NCBI RefSeq assembly: GCF_030027245.1
Contig: NZ_JASERT010000001.1
Location: 2,286,501 to 2,350,500 of the forward strand
Direction: 5' to 3'
Origin: Asticcacaulis sp. EMRT-3
GTDB taxonomy: Bacteria > Pseudomonadota > Alphaproteobacteria > Caulobacterales > Caulobacteraceae
DNA length: 64,000 bases
Shown here: positions 33,292 through 42,265 of the stretch, in pieces
Position numbering within the stretch: the first letter of the stretch is position 1
Layout: every line of letters starts with the position of its first letter
Position numbers and translations under genes: made by a program
Notes under the pieces: model-generated
Told to the model about the DNA's origin: nothing
Databases searched by the model: none
What the model saw: the letters and a program-made list of their open reading frames with translations, nothing else

Positions 33292-36195
33292 ATGTCCGTC
33301 TTTAAATCCGGGGCGTTGCGCAACCTTTTGATGAGCGGTGCGGCGGCCATGACCGTCATGTCAGCACCCGCCTGGGCGCAAACCGAAAAAACCTTTCAGA
33401 TTCCCGCGCAGGATGCCACCACGGCCGTGCCTCTTTTCGTGCAGCAGTCGGGGCTTCAGGTGCTGGCCACAGCCGAAGATCTGAAGGGCATCCGCACCCA
33501 TGCCGTGCAGGGCACGATGACCGCTGATGCGGCGCTTGACGCCCTGATCCGCAATACCGGCCTCAGCATACGCACGCGCGATGGTAATTCCGCCGTTCTG
33601 ATGCGCACGGCGGCACAGACGGCACCCGCCTCCACCACAACCCCTGCCGCCACCGAGCCTGACACACAGGAGGTCGTTGTGGTGGGTATGCGCAAATCCC
33701 TGCGCGATGCTCTCGACATCAAGCGCCGCCAGACCGGCATTGTCGAGGCCATTTCCTCGAAAGACATCGGTGCCCTGCCCGATGTCACCATTGCCGAGGA
33801 ACTGAACCGTCTGCCGGGCGTCACCACCTCGCGCGACCGCGGCAATGCCAGTCAGGCCTCGATCCGCGGCCTGGGTACGCGCATGGTTCTGGGCACGGTC
33901 AATGGCCGCGAAGTCGCCTCCTCCGAGCCGGATCGCAGCGTGCGCTGGGAAATCTATCCGTCTGAAATGGTGGCGGGCGTCGAGGTCTATAAATCGTCGG
34001 AAGCCAGGCTGATCTCCGGCGGCATTTCGGGCACGATCGATCTGCGTACCATTCGCCCGCTCGACTATAGCGGCCCAAGCCTCGTGGTGCGCGCAGGGCC
34101 GCTCGATTACGAAGGCGGCAAGGCTTTTCCGGGCTATGACGGCATGGGCTATCGCGGCTCGCTGTCCTATGTGTTCAAGCCCGCGCCCAATTTCGGCGTC
34201 GTGATCGGTCTGACCTCGCAAAAGCAGAAGAACGGCTATGAGTCGGTGCAGGGCTGGGGTTATAATGACGGTGCCGACAATGGTGCTGTGCTGGCTGGCA
34301 ACGCCACCAAATACAACACGCCGTGGGGCAGTCAGGCCGAAGGCGACAAGCTGACCGAAACCCGCATGGGCGCATCGCTCGGCATGCAATGGAAGGCGTC
34401 GGACAATTTCGAACTGGCCTATGACCTGCTTTATTCCGACATCAAAATCGACGAAGATCAGGATCAGGCCTGGTGGGGCAATAATGTCTGGGGCAACTGG
34501 GACGGCGGCAACACGCAAAACTATATTGACGGTGCAGCCGCCTCCGGCAAGGCCCCGGTCATCAACAGTAATGGCGATGTGGTGGCGGCTACCGTCACCT
34601 GGGCACCCGATGAATCGGTGGTTGCCAAATATAAGGAAGACAAGACCCTTATCGTTACCGGCCTGAACGGCAAGTGGACGACCGCCGACTGGACCGTGGT
34701 GGCCGACGCCTCCTATTCCAAGGCCGAGCGTTATAATAGCTGGGCCGCCGACAAGTTCCAGTACTGGCCCGCCACCATGTCGTTCGATTTCACCGGCAAG
34801 CCAAGGGTTTCGGTATCGAGCGCGCCACAGGATAACACCCAGACGCCCGATGCCGGTCAGTGGGAAACCGGCCATGTTGCCGATACCCTAAGTGCGGCGC
34901 AGGTGGATGCCACCCGTCACTTCGACAAGGGCTTCTTTACCTCCTTGATGTTCGGTGCCCGTGTCGCCGACCGCCGCAAGGTGCTGGGCAATGTCACCGG
35001 CACGGTGGCGGCCCTTTCGGGCGTCACGATCGATCCCTCGCAACTGGATACCTACCAGTTCAAGAATTTCGACATCCCGACCATGCTGACCGGCGATTTC
35101 GACGCCATTGCCCAGCAGATATATGGCCGGACTCTCCATTATGACCCCAAGGCCGAACCGGATAGCGACCGCGTTGAGGAAAAGGTGGCTGAGGCCTATA
35201 TCGAAGGTGCCTACGCCACCAATTGGGGCAGCATACCTGTCGATGGTAATTTCGGCGTGCGCGTGCTCGACGTGAAGACAGACAGCCACGGCACATCCAC
35301 CCAGGCCGGGGACTGGGTGGAAACCCCGCCGGGCAGCGGCACCTGGGTGCAGCAAATGGTCACCACGCCGGTTTCGGGCGGGGTCAGCTACACCAAGCTT
35401 CTGCCTTCCGCCACTGCGCGTCTTGATTTTGGTAATGGCCACTATCTGAAACTGTCAGCCGCCGAAGTGGTGTCGCGTCCGCCGCTCAACGATATGATCA
35501 TCACCCGCCAGATCTCGGCTTCGGCCCCCTATACGGGCAGTTCGGGCAATCCTTACCTCCAGCCGTTCGAGGCCACCCAGCTCGATGCCAGCTATGAATG
35601 GTATTTCAGCAAGGATTCGCTGTTCGCCCTGGCCGGCTACTACAAGGATGTGAAGCACTATATCGGCTATGCCTCGCGTAATGAGACGATCAACGGCAAT
35701 GCCTATACCCTGACCTCACCCGTCAATGCGAGCAAGGGCGGCTATATCAGCGGCTTAGAGCTGACCTACCAGACGCCATTCAGCTTCATTCCGGGCGGCG
35801 AGCATTTCGGCATCTATTCCAACTATGCCTATGTCAGTTCCGACCTGAAGGAAATGAGCGCCAACCTGCCGCTCAATGGTCTGGCGAAAAACACCGCCAC
35901 GCTCGACTTCTGGTATTCCAACCACGGCATAGATGCGCGGCTGGGCACCAAATACCATTCGACCTATACGGCCATCTATGGCTGGAATGATTCGGCTCTG
36001 GTGCGGATCAGGCCGGAAACGACGATGGATTTCAGCGTTTCCTACCAGATGACCGCGCACCTTCAGGTGCGTTTGCAGGCCGCCAACCTGCTCAATACAC
36101 CGCTCAAGACCTATGAAAACAATATTGCCGACCGCCTTGGCCGCTGGGACTATTATGGCCGCAACTTTCTGGTCGATCTGACGTTTAAGTACTAG
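33292..36195 (+). CDS. TonB-dependent transducer with STN signalling domain (galactan-type substrate)
   Basis: An outer-membrane receptor of 967 aa. Start ATG 33292 (MSVFKSGALRNLL) has AGGGAACAG upstream. Signal peptide ~1-29 (ends WAQ). The STN domain (~33-105: FQIPAQDATTAVPLFVQQSG) is the periplasmic arm that touches FecR. A plug domain comes next (KSLRDALDIKRRQTGIVEAI, ELNRLPGVTTSRD) and then the barrel, which ends LTFKY. Neighbouring GH53 and GH2 genes suggest uptake and sensing of galacto-oligosaccharides; this is inferred from context. The stop TAG is the first triplet of a 116-bp repeat copy. Confidence 0.92.
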   Translation: MSVFKSGALRNLLMSGAAAMTVMSAPAWAQTEKTFQIPAQDATTAVPLFVQQSGLQVLATAEDLKGIRTHAVQGTMTADAALDALIRNTGLSIRTRDGNSAVLMRTAAQTAPASTTTPAATEPDTQEVVVVGMRKSLRDALDIKRRQTGIVEAISSKDIGALPDVTIAEELNRLPGVTTSRDRGNASQASIRGLGTRMVLGTVNGREVASSEPDRSVRWEIYPSEMVAGVEVYKSSEARLISGGISGTIDLRTIRPLDYSGPSLVVRAGPLDYEGGKAFPGYDGMGYRGSLSYVFKPAPNFGVVIGLTSQKQKNGYESVQGWGYNDGADNGAVLAGNATKYNTPWGSQAEGDKLTETRMGASLGMQWKASDNFELAYDLLYSDIKIDEDQDQAWWGNNVWGNWDGGNTQNYIDGAAASGKAPVINSNGDVVAATVTWAPDESVVAKYKEDKTLIVTGLNGKWTTADWTVVADASYSKAERYNSWAADKFQYWPATMSFDFTGKPRVSVSSAPQDNTQTPDAGQWETGHVADTLSAAQVDATRHFDKGFFTSLMFGARVADRRKVLGNVTGTVAALSGVTIDPSQLDTYQFKNFDIPTMLTGDFDAIAQQIYGRTLHYDPKAEPDSDRVEEKVAEAYIEGAYATNWGSIPVDGNFGVRVLDVKTDSHGTSTQAGDWVETPPGSGTWVQQMVTTPVSGGVSYTKLLPSATARLDFGNGHYLKLSAAEVVSRPPLNDMIITRQISASAPYTGSSGNPYLQPFEATQLDASYEWYFSKDSLFALAGYYKDVKHYIGYASRNETINGNAYTLTSPVNASKGGYISGLELTYQTPFSFIPGGEHFGIYSNYAYVSSDLKEMSANLPLNGLAKNTATLDFWYSNHGIDARLGTKYHSTYTAIYGWNDSALVRIRPETTMDFSVSYQMTAHLQVRLQAANLLNTPLKTYENNIADRLGRWDYYGRNFLVDLTFKY

Positions 36196-36308
36196 AGCAA
36201 CGAGCGTTTAATTTGACTTACAAATTGAATGCGAGATGCGGAAAAAACGTAAAATGTAGAGCGGTTTGCATGCTTTTGACCGATTCAATCAGAATGCAAA
36301 CCGCTCTA
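36192..36308 (-). repeat. 116-bp interspersed stem-loop repeat, copy B
   Basis: Reverse-orientation copy running CTAGAGCAACGAGCG to CAAACCGCTCTA. The stop codon of the TonB receptor (36193-36195) lies in its first bases. Confidence 0.95.
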
Positions 36309-36313
36309 AAATA

Positions 36314-36388
36314 AACGCTTCGCCTCTCCCTGCTTGCGGGGAGAGGACGGGAGCTTAAGTGAAGCGTAAAACGACCGGGTGAGGGGCA
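36314..36388. repeat. CTCTCCC...GGGAGAGG / GACCGGGTGAGGGG intergenic repeat
   Basis: Contains CGCCTCTCCCTGCTTGCGGG with its complement GGGGAGAGG and then GACCGGGTGAGGGGC. The same module occurs at 44501-44569 and inverted at 44588-44650. A mobile-looking intergenic repeat with no coding capacity. Confidence 0.75.
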
Positions 36389-36461
36389 TCTGTTCTGGTG
36401 GATTACCCTCGCCCGCTTTTCGTTTCACATTGTCTGCACCGCCTTGCCCACAGGAAGAATC

Positions 36462-38933
36462 ATGCCAAACCCCGCCCGCCGCGACATCTTGCTCAGTGCG
36501 TCCGCCCTGGCCCTGCTGCCCGCCCTGACCGTGCCCGCCAAGGCGCAAGGCTTGGCTCCCGCTGATGAGCGGCGCGTCAGCTTCGATGACGGCTGGAAGT
36601 TTGCCTTCGGAAATCTCGATGACGCAGATAAGGACTTCGGCTGGGGCAAGGATCAGCGCACCTATGCCAAGCAGGGCCCCGATTCAGGCAATGCCGCACA
36701 AAGCGGGTTCGACGATTCAGGCTGGCAGGATGTCACCCTGCCGCACGACTGGGCCGTGGCCCTGCCTTTTGTGCATAAAGAACCCAATCCGCCGCTCAAA
36801 CCCGACGATCACGGCGCGGTCTGGGACCCCGCAGCCAATCATGGCTATAAGCCGCTCGGCCGCGACTATCCCGAAACGAGCATCGGCTGGTATCGCAAGA
36901 GCTTCGGCCTGACGCCCACCGACAAGGGCAAGAAGGTTTTCCTTGAATTTGACGGCGTGTTCCGCGCCTGCGTGGTGATGATCAACGGCTATATCGTCAA
37001 ACAGCACGATGGCGGCTATACGCCCTTTGCCATCGACATTTCAGACTTCCTCAACACCGACGACAAGCCCAATGTGGTGGCTGTGCGTGTTGATGCCTCG
37101 CTCGGCGAAGGCTGGTTTTATGAGGGGGCGGGGCTTTACCGCCATGTCTGGCTGGTCAAGACCAACCCGGTCTATATTCCGCAATACGGCGTCTGCGTGC
37201 GCGCTAAGACGGATGGCACGGTCGAGGTCACAACGACGGTTTGCAACGATACGGATCAAACGCAAACGCTCACGATCATTGCACGAGTGGCGCCGGCGAC
37301 AGAAAATGATGTTCCCGGGTTCGATTATTCCGAAAAAGGCCTAACTATCGCGCCTTTTTCATCCGCTGATGTAACGCAGACGGTCAAGTCAGGAATATAT
37401 AAGCTCTGGTCGCTGGACGACCCGCGGATAACGTATGCCATGGTCGAGATCAATGATGCGCAAGACTCGCCTCTCGATTATATGCCTTGCCGCTTCGGCT
37501 TCCGTGACATCCGCTTCGATCCCGACAGCGGCTTTTTCCTCAATGGCCAGTCGGTCAAGCTGAAAGGCACCTGCAACCATCAGGATCATGCGGGTGTAGG
37601 CTCGGCTGTGCCCGACGCCATCCAGCGCTTTCGCCTGCAAACCCTGAAAAGCATGGGCTGCAACGCCATCCGCACCGCGCACAATCCGCCGACGCCGGAG
37701 CTTCTGGATATGTGCGACGAGATGGGCATTCTGGTCATCGACGAAACGCGCATGATGACCTCTTCGCAAGCCGGGCTTGACGATCTGGCCACCATGATCC
37801 GCCGCGACCGCAATCACCCGTCGGTCATCCAGTGGTCGATCGGCAATGAGGAACCGCAACAGGGCACGGAGCGCGGCGCTATCATCGCCCGCCATATGAA
37901 GCGCGTCTGCAATGATCTCGACCCCACCCGCCTGATCACCGCCGCGATGGATAGCGGCTATGGCAAGGGGATCAGCGATGTGCTGGATGTCATCGGTTTC
38001 AACTACCGCGACCAGTTGATCGACGCCTATCACACCGACCATCCGCATCAGCCGATCATCGGCACGGAGACGGCCTCAACCGTTTCGACGCGCGGCGAAT
38101 ATATCAAGAATGACGCCGCCCATATCGTGCCCGCCTATGACACGACCGCGCCGTGGTGGGCGACGACCGCCGAGGGCTGGTGGCCGCATTTCGATGCCAA
38201 ACCGTTCATTGGCGGCGGCTTCATCTGGACGGGTTTCGATTATCGCGGCGAGCCGACGCCCTATTCGAGCTGGCCCTCCATCTCTTCGCAATTCGGCGTG
38301 GTCGATACCTGCGGCTTCCCGAAAGACGCCTATTATTACTACCGTGCCTGGTGGCGTGATGAATCGCTTTTGCACCTGTTTCCGCACTGGAACTGGCAGG
38401 CGGGCGACACGGTTGCGGTCTGGGCCTATTCCAATGCCGATGAGGTCGAGTTGTTCGTCAATGGCCGCTCGGCTGGCAAAAAAGCGGTGGCAAAGGACAT
38501 GCACGTGCAATGGGATGTGCTGTTCGCCCCCGGCAAGATCGAGGCCTTTGCCTATAAGGCTGGGAAGGTGATCCTGAAAGACATGCGCGAAACCACCGGC
38601 GCGCCGGCCAAAATCGTACTTTCCTCCGACCGAACACAGCTTACTGGCGATGGCCGTGATTGCGCCGTCATCACCGCCACTGTGGTCGATGCGAAGGGCC
38701 GCATGGTGCCAAACGCAGGGGACATGATCCGGTTTTCACTCAGCGGCCCGGCGGAGGTGATCGGCGTCGGCAACGGCGATCCCAACTGCCACGAAGCCGA
38801 TAAGGCCAGCCAGAGATCGGCCTTCAACGGCTTATGCTGTGCTATCGTGCAAACGCGCGCTGCCGGTGCGATCAAAGTCACCGCCACCGCAGCCGGGCTC
38901 GTATCGGGTGTGGTGAAACTGAAGGCTGTCTGA
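36462..38933 (+). CDS. Beta-galactosidase, glycoside hydrolase family 2
   Basis: An exported exo-beta-galactosidase of 823 aa. Start ATG 36462 has GGAAG 5-6 bases upstream; a Tat-like leader (PARRDILLSASALALLPA) covers ~1-35. The GH2 sugar-binding, immunoglobulin-like and TIM-barrel domains follow; the acid/base is Glu463 (WSIGNEEPQQ) and the nucleophile Glu536 (IIGTETAST), with IRTAHNPP nearby. C-terminal Ig-like/DUF4982 domains complete it. It would release galactose from fragments made by the GH53 enzyme. Bases ~37240-37480 use codons rare elsewhere in the gene (CGA, CTA, GTA, GGA, ATA, TCA), suggesting a recombined patch. Confidence 0.93.
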   Translation: MPNPARRDILLSASALALLPALTVPAKAQGLAPADERRVSFDDGWKFAFGNLDDADKDFGWGKDQRTYAKQGPDSGNAAQSGFDDSGWQDVTLPHDWAVALPFVHKEPNPPLKPDDHGAVWDPAANHGYKPLGRDYPETSIGWYRKSFGLTPTDKGKKVFLEFDGVFRACVVMINGYIVKQHDGGYTPFAIDISDFLNTDDKPNVVAVRVDASLGEGWFYEGAGLYRHVWLVKTNPVYIPQYGVCVRAKTDGTVEVTTTVCNDTDQTQTLTIIARVAPATENDVPGFDYSEKGLTIAPFSSADVTQTVKSGIYKLWSLDDPRITYAMVEINDAQDSPLDYMPCRFGFRDIRFDPDSGFFLNGQSVKLKGTCNHQDHAGVGSAVPDAIQRFRLQTLKSMGCNAIRTAHNPPTPELLDMCDEMGILVIDETRMMTSSQAGLDDLATMIRRDRNHPSVIQWSIGNEEPQQGTERGAIIARHMKRVCNDLDPTRLITAAMDSGYGKGISDVLDVIGFNYRDQLIDAYHTDHPHQPIIGTETASTVSTRGEYIKNDAAHIVPAYDTTAPWWATTAEGWWPHFDAKPFIGGGFIWTGFDYRGEPTPYSSWPSISSQFGVVDTCGFPKDAYYYYRAWWRDESLLHLFPHWNWQAGDTVAVWAYSNADEVELFVNGRSAGKKAVAKDMHVQWDVLFAPGKIEAFAYKAGKVILKDMRETTGAPAKIVLSSDRTQLTGDGRDCAVITATVVDAKGRMVPNAGDMIRFSLSGPAEVIGVGNGDPNCHEADKASQRSAFNGLCCAIVQTRAAGAIKVTATAAGLVSGVVKLKAV

Positions 38934-39055
38934 TCGGTTGCGGCGACCGCACTGGAATGTCTTTACGGCACCACCCGTTTCGTCAAGATCGATTTTCTCG
39001 GGCCCACGCCTTCCAGATGCCGGCCATGCCGTCCATGTGACCCCATTTTCAAGCA

Positions 39056-39101
39056 AAGCCATAATTGAAATATCATTCATATGATGTTTCAATTATGGCT
39101 T
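39056..39101. promoter_or_regulatory. 46-bp near-perfect palindrome before the beta-helix gene
   Basis: The arms 39056-39070 and 39087-39101 are perfect 15-bp complements (AAGCCATAATTGAAA). An inner ATCAT/ATGAT pair extends the symmetry. It ends 20 bases before the ATG at 39122, overlapping where a promoter or leader would be, so it may be an operator or a leader hairpin. The low GC content and absent U-run argue against a simple terminator. Confidence 0.5.
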
Positions 39102-39121
39102 AATAAATACACAGGGACAGC

Positions 39122-41236
39122 ATGACCAGAACATCTCGCCGCGCCACGCTTCGCGCCCTGCTTCTGCCGGTCTTTATCCTCTCCGTCAGATCGGCTCCGG
39201 CTTTCGCGGAACTTCCGCCCGCCCCGCAGATCCCCGTCGTGGCCCCTCCCAAATCGGATCGCCTGTCCGGTGGGGTGCATCTGGCGCTTCGCCCCGCCCC
39301 TGTGCCCGCCATGATCTATGTTTCGCCGCAGGGCTCGGATGAGAATGACGGCTCTTCCGCCCATCCGTTCGCCACGCTTGCACGGGCGCAAATGGCCGTG
39401 CGCGGCCTGAACCAGGATCATGATGTTACGGTCAGTCTTGGCGATGGAGTCTATCGCCTCGATGCGCCGCTGCGCTTTACCGCCGCCGATGGTGGCCAGA
39501 ACGGCTTCAAGGTGCGCTATCAGGCCGCACCCGGCGCGCATCCGGTACTTTCGGGGGGGATGCGTATCGCGGACTGGAGCCTGGCCGATCAGGGCCGCAA
39601 TATCTGGGTGGCCGACATGCCCAGAGGCATGGATCCGCGTCAGATCTGGGTCAATGAAAAGCTGTCGCGCCGCGCCTTGGTCATCGGGCCACGCAATGCC
39701 TTCGAATTTTACGACTGGGGCCTGAAGATCGTCGATCCGGCCTGGGACTTCCTGTCCGGCCTGCCTGACCAAAGCCGCCTCGAAATCGAAAACCTCGGCT
39801 GGTTCACCGACCGCCACGCCACCATTCAGCGCATCGAGGGCGACCGCATCATGATGCAGCAGCCCGGCTGGCGCGACAATATCATCGGCTATGACACGCT
39901 GGCGCGCCCTGTCTCGCCCGACAATGCCCGGCTTGAGTTCGTCAATTCACTGGCCTTTCTGCGCAACGAAGGCGAATGGTACGCCGATCCGAAGGCCGGA
40001 AAAATCTATTACAAGCCCCGCAAGAGTGAGGTCATGGCCTCAGCCGATGTCGAGGTGCCGCATCTCGAATGGCTCATGTCGATCAGCGGCGCTTATGAAA
40101 GGCCGGTGGCCGATCTCGACTTCACGGGCCTGAGCTTCGAATATACAAGCTGGCTTCAGCCCTCCGGCCCCAATGGCTATGCCAGCCAGCAAAGTGGTGC
40201 CTATATTGCGGGCGAGATACCCAATTATCCCAAGGATCCGATCCGTGACTGTAGCTGGGGGTGCCCGGCCTTCGAGGCCATGCGCAACAGATGGAGCCAG
40301 CAGCCCGCCGCCATTCAGGTTTCGGCGGCCGAGCGCATCACCTTCTCGCACGACCAGTTCACCCACCTCGGCCAGATCGGGCTGGGCATTGGCAATAATG
40401 CCGACGCCAATGCCAGCGGCATCGGCCTGGGTGCCAGCACGATTGACGTGGTGCGCAGCCGCTTCAGCGATCTGGCCGGAGGCGCAATCATGGTGGGCGG
40501 CGTCACGCCCGACGCGCACCATCCGTCCCGCCCGGAAATGACCGTGGCCGATATTCTGATTTCGAACAATCTGGTGCAGAACATCTCTCAGGACTATCAC
40601 GAACAGGCCGCCATCATGGTGACCTATGCGGCGGGCGCGGTCATCAGCCACAATGATGTGTCACAGGCGCCCTATGACGGCATCGACACCGGCTGGGGCT
40701 GGGGGGCGAACGATCCCGGCGGCTCCGCAGCCTATCGCACCGCCAACCGCGACTATTATGACCAGCCGGGCAATCTGGTCTATAATACACCTACCATCCT
40801 GCACGACACGGTCGTCTTCGCCAACCGCGTACACGAGGTCAAGCAGTCCTTCCCCGATGGCGGCGCCATCTATCATCTGTCGGCCGATCCCGGCGCGCTG
40901 ATCGCCGAAAACTATGTTTATGATGTGCCCGGCGGCATCGCCCTCTATCTCGATGAGGGTTCACGATACGTGACTGTCCGCAACAATGTGGTCAGCCATG
41001 TCGGCATCTGGCTGAACCTCAACTCCCAGGACAATCTGGCGCCACGCCGCACCGCAATGGATAATGTCGCCAAAGGCAACTGGTATGATTCCGGCCTGCG
41101 TTCCGGTTCATGGGCCGACTATCTGAATAACCAGTTCAGCGACAATACCGAGGTCAAGGGCGATACCTGGCCCCAGGACGCTCAGGCCGTTATCGCGCGA
41201 TCCGGCATCGAGCCGGAGATGGCGACGCAAAAGTGA
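39122..41236 (+). CDS. Exported right-handed beta-helix glycan-active protein (GH141-like)
   Basis: A 704-residue secreted protein with AGGGACAG before the ATG and a signal peptide ~1-29 (ending AFA). The N-terminal DUF1565-like segment reads MIYVSPQGSDENDGSSAHPF ATLA. A right-handed parallel beta-helix fills ~330-690 (repeats such as ISNNLVQNISQDY, ISHNDVSQAPYDGID, IAENYVYDVPGG). This architecture is shared by polysaccharide lyases and GH141 fucosidase/xylanase enzymes. GH141 is my best guess, without catalytic residues that I can assign. It belongs to the pectic-galactan locus by position. Confidence 0.8.
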   Translation: MTRTSRRATLRALLLPVFILSVRSAPAFAELPPAPQIPVVAPPKSDRLSGGVHLALRPAPVPAMIYVSPQGSDENDGSSAHPFATLARAQMAVRGLNQDHDVTVSLGDGVYRLDAPLRFTAADGGQNGFKVRYQAAPGAHPVLSGGMRIADWSLADQGRNIWVADMPRGMDPRQIWVNEKLSRRALVIGPRNAFEFYDWGLKIVDPAWDFLSGLPDQSRLEIENLGWFTDRHATIQRIEGDRIMMQQPGWRDNIIGYDTLARPVSPDNARLEFVNSLAFLRNEGEWYADPKAGKIYYKPRKSEVMASADVEVPHLEWLMSISGAYERPVADLDFTGLSFEYTSWLQPSGPNGYASQQSGAYIAGEIPNYPKDPIRDCSWGCPAFEAMRNRWSQQPAAIQVSAAERITFSHDQFTHLGQIGLGIGNNADANASGIGLGASTIDVVRSRFSDLAGGAIMVGGVTPDAHHPSRPEMTVADILISNNLVQNISQDYHEQAAIMVTYAAGAVISHNDVSQAPYDGIDTGWGWGANDPGGSAAYRTANRDYYDQPGNLVYNTPTILHDTVVFANRVHEVKQSFPDGGAIYHLSADPGALIAENYVYDVPGGIALYLDEGSRYVTVRNNVVSHVGIWLNLNSQDNLAPRRTAMDNVAKGNWYDSGLRSGSWADYLNNQFSDNTEVKGDTWPQDAQAVIARSGIEPEMATQK

Positions 41237-41382
41237 TCAGCGTGACGCGCAGCCTGTTGTGGGAAATATCCGCTACCGGAGTGACGCCTGTCACGATACG
41301 GGGCTGTTGATAGCGGCTTTTTTAAAAATCACATATCAAAACATGCCAAGGGCTGGATGATTTTGGATGGCCATATTTTATA

Positions 41383-41796
41383 TTATTTGTCGTCTTCCAG
41401 CGGCACGCCATACAGCTCCAGCTTATGGCCGACCAGCTTATAGCCGAGCTTGCGCGCCAGAGCCTCCTTCATCACCTCGATCTCCTTATCGAAGAACTCT
41501 ACCACCTGACCGGTTTTGATATTGATCAGATGATCGTGGTGATCATCGCCCGCCTGTTCATAGCGCGAACGGCCATCGCCGAAATCGTGGCGTTCCACCA
41601 CACCGGCCTCTTCGAACAGGCGCACCGTGCGATAGACGGTGGCCAGCGAGATATTGGGATCGACGGCGGCGGCGCGGTGATACAGCTCCTCGACATCGGG
41701 ATGGTCATCCGCCGCTGACAGAACGCGCGCCACAACGCGGCGCTGCTCGGTCATCCGCATACCTTTTTCGATGCATTTTTGTTCGATACGATCCAT
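41383..41796 (-). CDS. fur: Fur-family ferric uptake regulator
   Basis: A metal-responsive repressor. I start at ATG 41796 (MDRIEQKCIEKGMRMTEQRR), giving 137 aa; the longer frame to 41832 would overlap rimI. The winged helix (~15-85) includes HPDVEELYHRAAAVDPNISL and ATVYRTVRLFEEAGVV. The dimerisation domain has the metal-ligand block AGDDHHDHLINIKTG. The usual C-terminal CxxC zinc site is absent, as in several alphaproteobacterial Fur proteins. It is the last gene of an nfu-tsaB-rimI-fur run. Confidence 0.93.
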   Translation of the reverse strand: MDRIEQKCIEKGMRMTEQRRVVARVLSAADDHPDVEELYHRAAAVDPNISLATVYRTVRLFEEAGVVERHDFGDGRSRYEQAGDDHHDHLINIKTGQVVEFFDKEIEVMKEALARKLGYKLVGHKLELYGVPLEDDK

Positions 41797-41806
41797 GCCG
41801 CTAAAT

Positions 41807-42265
41807 CTAGGCTGTCCCGTCCTGCAAGGCAAGCCTCAGAATATGGGCATCGACCGGCGCGCCATTGCGGCGTGAATAATAGGCCTTGCGTCGGCCCGTG
41901 CGTTTGAAACCGCAGCTTTCATAAAGCCGGATGGCGGCGTCATTATCGGTGGCCACTTCGAGAAACAGGCTGTCCGCCCCTTCCTTTTGCAGCCGCCCGA
42001 TCACCTGTTGCAGCAACAGCCGCGCCAGCCCTTTTCTCTGGAAGGCGGGGTCGGTGGCGATGGTCAGGATTTCGCCCTCGCCCACCACCACAGCCATGAC
42101 GACGAAGCTGACAATTTCGCCATCGCTTTCAAACACATAGGTGCGGTGATGCGGCTTGATCAGCAGGTCGGCGAACACCTCTTCGCTCCAGCCAAAATCG
42201 AAGCAGCGCGTATGGATCAGGGCCAGTTGCTGCGACGGCGCGGTGAGCTGACGGATCGTAGTCAT
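41807..42265 (-). CDS. rimI: Ribosomal-protein-alanine N-acetyltransferase
   Basis: A GNAT acetyltransferase of 152 aa. The acetyl-CoA site is ATDPAFQRKGLARLLLQ, and the C-terminal substrate loop reads YESCGFKRTGRRKAYYS. The tsaB-rimI pairing is the standard context for RimI, which acetylates the N-terminal Ala of ribosomal protein S18. Its ATG overlaps the tsaB stop (TGATG), and fur follows after 10 bases. Confidence 0.92.
   Translation of the reverse strand: MTTIRQLTAPSQQLALIHTRCFDFGWSEEVFADLLIKPHHRTYVFESDGEIVSFVVMAVVVGEGEILTIATDPAFQRKGLARLLLQQVIGRLQKEGADSLFLEVATDNDAAIRLYESCGFKRTGRRKAYYSRRNGAPVDAHILRLALQDGTA

Noticed and set aside
33361..34875. 504-codon minus-strand frame opposite the STN receptor
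   Set aside because: No domain, low-complexity Gly/His composition, and complete overlap with a well-supported receptor gene.
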